A stretch of DNA of 11,779 nucleotides, taken from NCBI GenBank assembly GCA_900553155.1, contig USCM01000038.1:1-11779 (forward strand), given 5' to 3'. The position numbers and the translations under genes were made by a program. Source of the stretch: an uncultured Prevotella sp. GTDB taxonomy: Bacteria > Bacteroidota > Bacteroidia > Bacteroidales > Bacteroidaceae. Below are positions 1-5,910 of this stretch, in pieces (position 1 is the first letter of the stretch; the number at the start of each line of letters is the position of its first letter). Below the pieces are notes generated by a model. It was not told the DNA's origin. It ran no database searches and saw only the letters and a list, made by a program, of their open reading frames with translations.

Positions 1-1935
1 AGTGTTGTCCTCCATAATCTCTTCCGAACGGCTCACCCAAGGGCGCTTGCCGAAGATATGCTCCACATCCTCCGCAAATATCACCTCACGAGTCATCAGC
101 AGGTCGGCAAGCTTGTTGTGTCCCTCGCTGTGCTCCTTCAGTATCTGCTTGGCACGGGCATACTGGTCGTTTATCATCTTGAGCACCTCATCGTCCATTA
201 TCTTAGCCGTTGTCTCCGAATAAGGACGCTGGAACTGATACTCCTGATTGTTGTAGTAGCAGATATTGGGCAAACGGTCGCTCATGCCGGCATAGGCTAT
301 CATGCCGTAAGCAGACTTGGTGGCACGCTCGAGGTCGTTCATGGCACCTGTTGATATGTGTCCGGTGAACAATTCCTCTGCAGCACGACCGCCAAGCAGG
401 GCGCACATCTCGTCGAACATCTGCTCCTTGGTCGTAATCTGGCGCTCCTCAGGCAGATACCAAGCCGCACCAAGAGCACGTCCGCGTGGCACAATGCTAA
501 CCTTTACAAGCGGATTGGCATGCTCGCAGAACCATGACACGGTGGCATGGCCTGCCTCGTGCAGCGCAATGGTGCGCTTCTCCTCGTTGGTCATAACCTT
601 GGTCTTCTTCTCCAAACCGCCGATTATACGGTCAACGGCATTGAGGAAGTCTTGCTTGCCTACCATCTTGTTGTTGTGGCGGGCAGCTATAAGGGCAGCC
701 TCGTTGCACACGTTGGCAATGTCGGCACCCGAGAAGCCCGGAGTTTGACGCGAGAGGAAGTCGATGTCTACAGTTTCGTCGATCTTGACCTTGCGCAGAT
801 GCACCTGGAATATCTCCTTGCGCTCTGTGAGGTCGGGCAGGTCGACGCTAATCTGGCGGTCGAAACGTCCTGCACGCAGCAATGCCTTGTCAAGCATATC
901 GGCACGGTTGGTGGCAGCGAGGATGATGACACCGCTGTTGGTACCAAATCCGTCCATCTCTGTAAGCAATGCGTTAAGCGTGTTTTCGCGCTCGTCGTTG
1001 CCTCCCATTGCAGGGTTGTTGCTGCGAGCACGGCCCACGGCATCTATCTCGTCGATAAAGATAATGCAAGGAGCCTTCTCCTTAGCCTGTCGGAAGAGGT
1101 CGCGCACACGGCTTGCACCAACACCAACAAACATCTCGACAAAGTCGGAACCGCTCATCGAGAAGAACGGCACACCTGCCTCGCCGGCTACCGCCTTGGC
1201 AAGGAGGGTCTTACCTGTACCCGGAGGGCCTACGAGCAAGGCACCCTTAGGAATCTTTCCGCCGAGGTCGGTATACTTCTGCGGCTCCTTAAGGAAGTCT
1301 ACAATCTCCTGCACCTCCTGCTTGGCACCAGCCTGTCCGGCAACATCCTTAAATGTAATGCCGAGGTCGTTGCCCTTCTCATACATCTGTGCCTTCGACT
1401 TGCCGACGCTGAACACGCCGCCACCGCCGCCACCGCCGCCCATGCGGCGCATCATAAACACCCAAAGGATGACGAAGAAGATAATCGGACCGAAGGTATA
1501 GAATATAGTTGTAAGCCCCGAGCTGGTGTCCTTCTCGTAGCTATAATCCATTATCTTGTTATGCTGCTGGGCAGTGGCAAGATACTGGTCGAGAGCTTCA
1601 GCCGAACCATAAGTAACACTGACAAAGGGGTTCTGTCCCACCTGTTGAGCCGACTTGCCAAAGACGTCGCGCAGCTTCTCTGGCTTGACATACATACGCA
1701 GCGTGCCCTTGTCCTTGTTTACAACCACGCTACGGGCATAGCCCTTCTGCACGTACATCTTGAACTTGGTGTATGTGGCGTTCTGTGTAGCCGCCGGACC
1801 ACCAAAGAACGTGTCGCCACCGTCCGAGAAGAAGAGCACAGCCAGCAACACTATGACGATAGTGTATATCCAGTTCATATTGAACTTAGGCATCTTTGGC
1901 TGGTTGTCGCCTAACGGTTTTCTGTTGTTGTCCAT
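1..1935 (-). CDS. ftsH: FtsH, ATP-dependent zinc metalloprotease (C-terminus cut off by window edge)
   Basis: Membrane-anchored AAA+ protease that extracts and degrades misfolded or regulatory membrane and cytosolic proteins; it works as a hexamer in the inner membrane. The visible 645 residues show, in order: transmembrane segment 1 at about 21-37, a periplasmic region of roughly 100 residues, transmembrane segment 2 at about 143-162, an eight-glycine linker (166-173), Walker A GPPGTGKT (236-243), Walker B IFIDEID (D295, E296), the second region of homology with the RFDRQI arginine-finger motif, and the zinc-binding HEAGH at 459-463. A later STGAMNDLERAT segment should supply the third, acidic zinc ligand. 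The start at 1935 gives a normal N-terminus. The gene lies 12 bases downstream of rsfS on the same strand and is probably cotranscribed with it. Only the end of the C-terminal helical region is missing. Identification is secure. Confidence 0.97.
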   Translation of the reverse strand, partial: MDNNRKPLGDNQPKMPKFNMNWIYTIVIVLLAVLFFSDGGDTFFGGPAATQNATYTKFKMYVQKGYARSVVVNKDKGTLRMYVKPEKLRDVFGKSAQQVGQNPFVSVTYGSAEALDQYLATAQQHNKIMDYSYEKDTSSGLTTIFYTFGPIIFFVILWVFMMRRMGGGGGGGGVFSVGKSKAQMYEKGNDLGITFKDVAGQAGAKQEVQEIVDFLKEPQKYTDLGGKIPKGALLVGPPGTGKTLLAKAVAGEAGVPFFSMSGSDFVEMFVGVGASRVRDLFRQAKEKAPCIIFIDEIDAVGRARSNNPAMGGNDERENTLNALLTEMDGFGTNSGVIILAATNRADMLDKALLRAGRFDRQISVDLPDLTERKEIFQVHLRKVKIDETVDIDFLSRQTPGFSGADIANVCNEAALIAARHNNKMVGKQDFLNAVDRIIGGLEKKTKVMTNEEKRTIALHEAGHATVSWFCEHANPLVKVSIVPRGRALGAAWYLPEERQITTKEQMFDEMCALLGGRAAEELFTGHISTGAMNDLERATKSAYGMIAYAGMSDRLPNICYYNNQEYQFQRPYSETTAKIMDDEVLKMINDQYARAKQILKEHSEGHNKLADLLMTREVIFAEDVEHIFGKRPWVSRSEEIMEDNT

Positions 1936-1947
1936 TGTTTTAATTTA

Positions 1948-2307
1948 CTAATCGATGTTTGGAATCTCTGTAATGACAGCGTCCTGCCACAGATTCTCAA
2001 GGTTATAGAAGTCGCGTGCCTCTGGTATGAACACGTGTACCAGTACATCTACGTAGTCCATCGCTACCCAGTAGGCCTGTGGCAAGCCCTGTACGTGTAC
2101 CGGCTTCTCGCCTGCTTCGATGCGTACGGTTTCGCTTATCGAGTCGGCAATAGCCTCAACCTGCGAGGGCGAATTGCCCTGGCATATAACGAAGTAGTTG
2201 GCTATCGAACCATCCAGACCTCGAAGGTCGGCTATGGTTATGTTCTGCCCCTTTTTCTCTTGAATACCCTTTACGATAGCGTCAACCAATTTGTCTTTAG
2301 TTTCCAT
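1948..2307 (-). CDS. rsfS: Ribosomal silencing factor RsfS
   Basis: Small (119 aa) protein of the RsfS/YbeB/Iojap family. The family binds ribosomal protein uL14 on the large subunit, blocks joining of the 30S and 50S subunits, and damps translation during starvation or stationary phase. Sequence support: full family length, the N-terminal helix followed by the segment with NITIADLRGLDGSIANYFVI, and the conserved C-terminal block with a W..MDYVDVLVHVF core followed by ARDFYNLENLW. It is the first gene of the rsfS-ftsH unit; the stop lies 12 bases before the ftsH start. This gene pair is common in Bacteroidetes, which supports both calls. A Bacteroidetes-type promoter lies about 100 bases upstream. 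The start at 2307 is the natural one, since the upstream sequence is AT-rich and non-coding. Confidence 0.95.
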   Translation of the reverse strand: METKDKLVDAIVKGIQEKKGQNITIADLRGLDGSIANYFVICQGNSPSQVEAIADSISETVRIEAGEKPVHVQGLPQAYWVAMDYVDVLVHVFIPEARDFYNLENLWQDAVITEIPNID

Positions 2308-2409
2308 TCAAATTCTTCTGATTTCTGATTCTTACTTAATTATATAATGTGTAAACGCCCCGTCTTCGAGCTTGCTTTAAAGCTGCTACCGACCAGCGCT
2401 TAGACTCTA

Positions 2410-2420
2410 CAAAGTTACGG
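2410..2420 (-). promoter_or_regulatory. Promoter -7 region for rsfS-ftsH
   Basis: On the minus strand this reads CCGTAACTTTG and contains TAACTTTG, a full match to the Bacteroidetes -7 consensus TAnnTTTG. A degraded -33 element (TTTAG, around 2440-2444) lies about 22 bases further upstream. Transcription would start near 2400 and leave a leader of about 90 bases before rsfS. The same 11 bases occur in front of tsaC at 8344-8354. The consensus match is seen directly; promoter activity is inferred. Confidence 0.55.
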
Positions 2421-2520
2421 CTAAATATCCGAATAACGACTAAATTAGGTGGAAATCGGTTGTTTATTGCATTTTTTTAATTAAAAACGCATACTCTTAC
2501 AAAAAAAAATGGCAAAACAC

Positions 2521-2550
2521 TTGGCATTTAAAAAATTATTCGTACCTTTG
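2521..2550 (+). promoter_or_regulatory. Promoter for the tRNA-Gln pair
   Basis: TTG (2521-2523), a 19-base spacer, then TACCTTTG (2543-2550) match the Bacteroidetes -33/-7 promoter pattern (TTTG or TTG, about 19 bases, TAnnTTTG). An A-run at about 2500-2510 lies just upstream and could act as an UP-like element. The first tRNA gene begins 39 bases downstream of the -7 box. This is the best-formed promoter in the window. Confidence 0.7.
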
Positions 2551-2588
2551 CAGTCGCAATGAGGGAACAAGTTGCGACGCATTAAAAT

Positions 2589-2659
2589 TGGGATATGGTG
2601 TAATGGTAACACTACAGATTCTGGTCCTGTCATTCTTGGTTCGAGTCCGAGTATCCCAA
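2589..2659 (+). tRNA. tRNA-Gln (anticodon CUG), copy 1
   Basis: The sequence folds into a 71-base cloverleaf. The 7-bp acceptor stem pairs TGGGATA with TATCCCA, followed by discriminator base A. The D stem is GTGT/ACAC around AATGGTA. The anticodon loop TTCTGGT carries CUG, which reads Gln codon CAG. The variable loop is CATT. The T arm is CTTGG-TTCGAGT-CCGAG. A weak U1-A72 pair and loop start UU-CUG are typical of bacterial tRNA-Gln. The anticodon stem has an A-C mismatch at its closing pair (31-39). CCA is not encoded and must be added after transcription. An identical copy starts 139 bases downstream. Confidence 0.95.
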
Positions 2660-2727
2660 CCTAAAGCAACATAATCCGATTGAGGATGGTGTTCAATAAT
2701 GTGTCAAAACAATCTCATTAGCTAAAT

Positions 2728-2798
2728 TGGGATATGGTGTAATGGTAACACTACAGATTCTGGTCCTGTCATTCTTGGTTCGAGTCCGAGTATCCCAA
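2728..2798 (+). tRNA. tRNA-Gln (anticodon CUG), copy 2
   Basis: Base-for-base identical to the copy at 2589-2659, including the A-C mismatch at the closing pair of the anticodon stem and the lack of an encoded CCA. No separate promoter is visible in the 68-base spacer between the two genes, so both are probably processed from one transcript. An intrinsic terminator begins six bases after this copy. Confidence 0.95.
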
Positions 2799-2803
2799 CA
2801 AAT

Positions 2804-2841
2804 GAGAGGTGAACATCAATGATGTTTACCTCTTTTTTTTT
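2804..2841 (+). terminator. Rho-independent terminator of the tRNA-Gln unit
   Basis: AGAGGTGAACATC (2805-2817), a 3-base AAT loop, and GATGTTTACCTCT (2821-2833) form a 13-bp stem with one G-T wobble. The stem runs straight into a 9-T tract (2833-2841). It sits six bases after the second tRNA. The T-tract ends only seven bases before the start codon of the next gene, so any rightward transcription of that gene from the tRNA promoter would have to read through it. Confidence 0.9.
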
Positions 2842-2848
2842 GAAATAT

Positions 2849-4426
2849 ATGACGATACAGTTCAACATAAGCCACGATGCCCCTTACGGCGAGGAAGTAC
2901 TGCTCAACGTGTTTGTCGACGACGAAGATGGACAGACAAGAGTGGTAGCACTTGATATGCGCACTACCGACGGAAGCCATTGGACGTACAAGTTGAACAA
3001 CATAAATCGTCAAAACCAGAGTAGTATCGACTACTTCTTTTCCACCAACTTCGCCGGACACGAACGCATGTGCGAGTGGACGGGCATTACACACAGGCTT
3101 GATCTCAACATTACACGTGGCGAAAATCTCAACATTCGCAACGTGTGGCACGACGTGCCTGGCAACGCAAGGTTCTACACCTCTGCCTATACCGAGTGCA
3201 AGGAGCCACGCCAGGTGTCTGCCCCAGCACGCTGCATGTACACAAAGACGCTGCGCCTCATAACAAGAGCACCCAAACTGCGTGCTGGCGAACGCCTCTT
3301 TGTTACAGGAAGAGGCAAGGGTCTTGGCGACTGGAATGTTGAGAACGCCATCGCCATGACCGAGCACAACACAGGCGAATGGCAGGCGGACATCAATGCC
3401 ATGCACCTTAATGGAGATGTTGAGTTTCGCTTCTTTGCCGTGGACAAAGAGGGGGCAATGACCAACGAGAATGGCGCCAACCGCATAATAAACCTTCCTT
3501 ATATGCAAACGGGCGACGTGGCTGTATACGAACTGCCCGAAGCCGACATCGACACGCCTTTTGCAGAGCCTAAAATAACTTACGCGTCAATAGCCAACTT
3601 GCGTTGCGCCGACAGTTTCGGTGTGGGCGACTTTGGCGACCTTGCCTCCTTTGTACACAACGTAGCCCTCAAAGCGTCGGCTAATGTGGTACGCATCACT
3701 CCTGCCTACGACACCCAGTCTACAGGTACGGCAGCCGATGCAAGCCACCACTCTATCATAAGCGTATACGCCCTGCATCCCCTGTTGTGCGATGTAAGGC
3801 AGTTGTCAACTATAGAGGATGCCGCCGAGCAGCAGCGTATGGAGACGTTGCGCCGCCAACTCAACGCCCTTCCGTACAACGACTATCTTGCAACCTTGGA
3901 AGCCAAGCTGCACTACCTGCGCCTTATCTTTGCCCAAGAGGGCGACCGCACCATGCACTCGGCTGCTTTCAAGCATTGGTTTGCAGCCAACGAGCACTGG
4001 CTTGTGCCGTATGCGCAATACAGCTATCTGCGTGAGGCATACGCACAGCCCAACTTCCGCTTATGGCCCAACCATAAAGAATGGACCGAGGCGGAGCGTG
4101 GCCAGCTGCAAAACTCGCGCACAAAGGCTTATAAGAAGTTGGCTTTTTATTATTATGTTCAGTACATTCTGCACACCCAACTGTACCGCGTACACACCAT
4201 GGCACGCGATAAAGGCATCGTGCTTATGGGCGACCTTACCGCCATCATCAACCCCAACGGCTGCGATGTGTGGCAAGAACAGGGCAATGTTGGCTCAGAC
4301 AAGTGGTGGAAACGCCGCCTCGAAACCTCCCAACAATACTACGACGCCTGCCTCGTGACAGCCGACACTGCCAAACGGCAGCGTGTGGTAGACTCTACCA
4401 GGATGTGGCTGGACGCCAACGCATAA
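2849..4426 (+). CDS. MalQ-like protein: two CBM20 starch-binding domains plus a degenerate, truncated GH77 domain
   Basis: This 525-residue protein is built like the Bacteroidetes 4-alpha-glucanotransferase (MalQ, usually about 900 aa) but stops early. Residues about 1-105 and 131-232 look like CBM20 modules; the second has the GLGDWNVENAIAM core. From about 249 the GH77 fold begins (SFGVGDFGDL at 256-265), with further family blocks (YSYLREAYAQPNFRLWP at 391-407, KGIVLMGDL at 455-463). The substrate-loop segment normally reading DSYPYNSIS is replaced by AADASHHSIIS. The stretch between CDVWQEQ and KWWKRRL (472-491) is shortened. The chain ends where the catalytic RIDH nucleophile block should be, so the nucleophile and the later acid/base and stabiliser residues are absent. 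It is probably a non-catalytic glucan-binding paralogue or a decaying gene. The start at 2849 is preferred over 2819, because the earlier ATG lies in the terminator loop and adds an unconserved leader. Family comparison is from memory. Confidence 0.75.
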   Translation: MTIQFNISHDAPYGEEVLLNVFVDDEDGQTRVVALDMRTTDGSHWTYKLNNINRQNQSSIDYFFSTNFAGHERMCEWTGITHRLDLNITRGENLNIRNVWHDVPGNARFYTSAYTECKEPRQVSAPARCMYTKTLRLITRAPKLRAGERLFVTGRGKGLGDWNVENAIAMTEHNTGEWQADINAMHLNGDVEFRFFAVDKEGAMTNENGANRIINLPYMQTGDVAVYELPEADIDTPFAEPKITYASIANLRCADSFGVGDFGDLASFVHNVALKASANVVRITPAYDTQSTGTAADASHHSIISVYALHPLLCDVRQLSTIEDAAEQQRMETLRRQLNALPYNDYLATLEAKLHYLRLIFAQEGDRTMHSAAFKHWFAANEHWLVPYAQYSYLREAYAQPNFRLWPNHKEWTEAERGQLQNSRTKAYKKLAFYYYVQYILHTQLYRVHTMARDKGIVLMGDLTAIINPNGCDVWQEQGNVGSDKWWKRRLETSQQYYDACLVTADTAKRQRVVDSTRMWLDANA

Positions 4427-4445
4427 GCAATAAAGGCTCTCTTGC

Positions 4446-5885
4446 CTATCGTTTGCGCCTGAACAGGAAGCGCTCGCACTCCTTCAATATCTTTACCCTT
4501 GCCACCTTCATCACAATATAATATAGTACGGCGGCAATGGCAAAGCGCGATAAGAGCAATACCCAGAGGTTGCCAAGCGACAATGTAGCCACATAGCTCA
4601 CAGCCATTACACCGGCTGCGGCAAGAGCAAAGGGCATAACGTCGCAGAAAAAGCGCCAATAGCCATAACCCGTAAGACGTCTTACGAAGAACAGCCACAC
4701 CATCAACCACGAGGTATTGATAAGCATATAGGCTATAACCATACTGCGTATGCCCCACTGCCAGATAAGCAGCATTGTTACAATCTGAACCAGTCCGAGC
4801 GAGAAGGTACACCAAAAGAATGTACCCGAACGTCCCTTTGATATAATCATATTAGAGAAAAGAGTGGCAAGCGGCATTGTCGCTCCCGACACACAGAGTA
4901 TCTGTATCAGTTCGGCAGACGCCAACCATTTCTCGCCAATGGCAATAACGATAAACTCCTTAGCCACCAGTCCGAAGCCAAACATCAGCGGAAAGGTGAT
5001 GAACGACGTAAAGCGCATCATCTTGCGGAACACATCCATCTGCCTGCCCTGCTCTCCATTGAGGCTTACAAGCACCGGCTGTGCCACCTGAGCCACCATA
5101 CTCTGCACAAGCGAGTAGCACTTGGTGTTCCATTGGTAAGCCTGGTTGTAGTTGCCAGTGTCGCGTGGAGAAAAGTAGTGGCCCAACAGAATGTTGAGCA
5201 CATTGTTGTTGACACACGTCATGATGGTTGTGGCAAGTATCTTGCACGAGAAGCGGAACATACGGCGCACAGGCGCAAACGTTATGCCATGCACCGTGGG
5301 GCGCCACGGCGAGAAGTACCACTGGAAGAAGGTGTTGATGCCTACGTATACCAAGCCCTGTGTGGCAAGCGACCAATAGGCGGCGCCGCAGAAAGCCATA
5401 ACCACGCCTACCGTACTCGACACTATTACTGCAATGCCGCCTGCCTCGGCCTGTTGCTTAGCCTTAAGATTCTTGAATAGGTAAGCCGACTGTGCAGTAC
5501 CGAACGACGCTATCACAATACTGAGAAAGGCATAGCGGCACAACGGCACTACTTTTGGCGTGTGATAATAGTCGCCAATGAGTGGTGCCGCAAAGAAGAG
5601 AATGGCGTACAGCGACGACGCCATTATGATATTGAACCAGAACACAGAGTTGTAGTCTTCTGCCTTGGGGTCCTTCAGATTTGTAAGGGCAGTGCGGAAT
5701 CCACTGTCTTGAAGGGCAGTAGCCACCAACGAGAAGATGCTTATCATAGCCATCATGCCATAGTCGGCAGGTACAAGAAGCCTGCCGAGCACAATGCCGA
5801 AAGCCAGTCCGATAACCTGTTGTATACCACTGTTCAGTCCGCCCCAAAGCAGTCCTTTGGCTGTTTTTTCCTTCAGAGTCTCCAT
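4446..5885 (-). CDS. Wzx-type lipopolysaccharide/exopolysaccharide flippase (polytopic membrane protein)
   Basis: A 479-residue, very hydrophobic protein with about 12-14 predicted membrane helices. The N-terminus METLKEKTAKGLLWGGLNSG, followed by LGRLLVPADYGMMAM and then DSGFRTAL, is characteristic of the WzxC-like branch of the MOP/MVF flippase superfamily. These proteins move undecaprenyl-linked or related glycan units across the inner membrane. The C-terminus is basic (FRRKR). The start at 5885 is chosen because the in-frame ATG at 5960 would overlap the upstream ClC gene and add an unrelated 25-residue leader. The gene begins 25 bases after the ClC stop and converges with the MalQ-like gene, leaving only 19 bases between their stops. 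No glycosyltransferases are nearby, so the glycan cannot be named and no gene symbol is given. Confidence 0.85.
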   Translation of the reverse strand: METLKEKTAKGLLWGGLNSGIQQVIGLAFGIVLGRLLVPADYGMMAMISIFSLVATALQDSGFRTALTNLKDPKAEDYNSVFWFNIIMASSLYAILFFAAPLIGDYYHTPKVVPLCRYAFLSIVIASFGTAQSAYLFKNLKAKQQAEAGGIAVIVSSTVGVVMAFCGAAYWSLATQGLVYVGINTFFQWYFSPWRPTVHGITFAPVRRMFRFSCKILATTIMTCVNNNVLNILLGHYFSPRDTGNYNQAYQWNTKCYSLVQSMVAQVAQPVLVSLNGEQGRQMDVFRKMMRFTSFITFPLMFGFGLVAKEFIVIAIGEKWLASAELIQILCVSGATMPLATLFSNMIISKGRSGTFFWCTFSLGLVQIVTMLLIWQWGIRSMVIAYMLINTSWLMVWLFFVRRLTGYGYWRFFCDVMPFALAAAGVMAVSYVATLSLGNLWVLLLSRFAIAAVLYYIVMKVARVKILKECERFLFRRKR

Positions 5886-5910
5886 CTCTATGTTCTTTGT
5901 TGCTTGTATC

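Larger units (their letters stand above)
2308..2588. other. Divergent non-coding region between rsfS and the tRNA-Gln pair
   Basis: AT-rich 281-base stretch holding the leftward rsfS promoter (2410-2420) and the rightward tRNA promoter (2521-2550). A 10-base palindrome, GCTTTAAAGC (2374-2383), lies in the rsfS leader and could be an operator, but it has no loop and may be chance. No open frame here looks protein-coding. Confidence 0.6.
2585..2799 (+). repeat. Tandem direct repeat made of the two tRNA-Gln genes
   Basis: Two 76-base identical units (2585-2660 and 2724-2799) have a period of 139 bases. Identity extends only four bases 5' and one base 3' of the mature tRNA. The spacer is unrelated to the sequence after copy 2. 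This is a simple tandem tRNA duplication, not a CRISPR or an integration duplication. Confidence 0.9.

Noticed and set aside
1414..1440. GCC/ACC-rich low-complexity tract as a possible simple-sequence contingency repeat
   Set aside because: It encodes the flexible glycine linker after the second FtsH membrane helix. The codons are mixed GGC and GGT, and a glycine-rich linker is common in Bacteroidetes FtsH.
547..1914. Long plus-strand open frame of 455 codons
   Set aside because: It lies wholly opposite ftsH, whose domain motifs are all present on the minus strand. The plus-strand translation shows no family motifs and is a by-product of codon bias.
2585..2799. CRISPR-like or phage attachment repeat
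   Set aside because: The repeated unit is a complete tRNA gene. There are only two copies, with no integrase, cas gene or further partial tRNA copy in the window.
2819..2848. Earlier in-frame ATG adding ten residues to the MalQ-like protein
   Set aside because: The codon sits in the loop of the tRNA terminator, and the extra residues (MMFTSFFLKY) are encoded by the stem and T-tract. The family N-terminus matches MTIQFNI at 2849.
4427..4445. Bidirectional terminator between the convergent MalQ-like and flippase genes
   Set aside because: Only a 4-bp AGGC/GCCT stem with no T-tract on either strand is visible in and around the 19-base gap.
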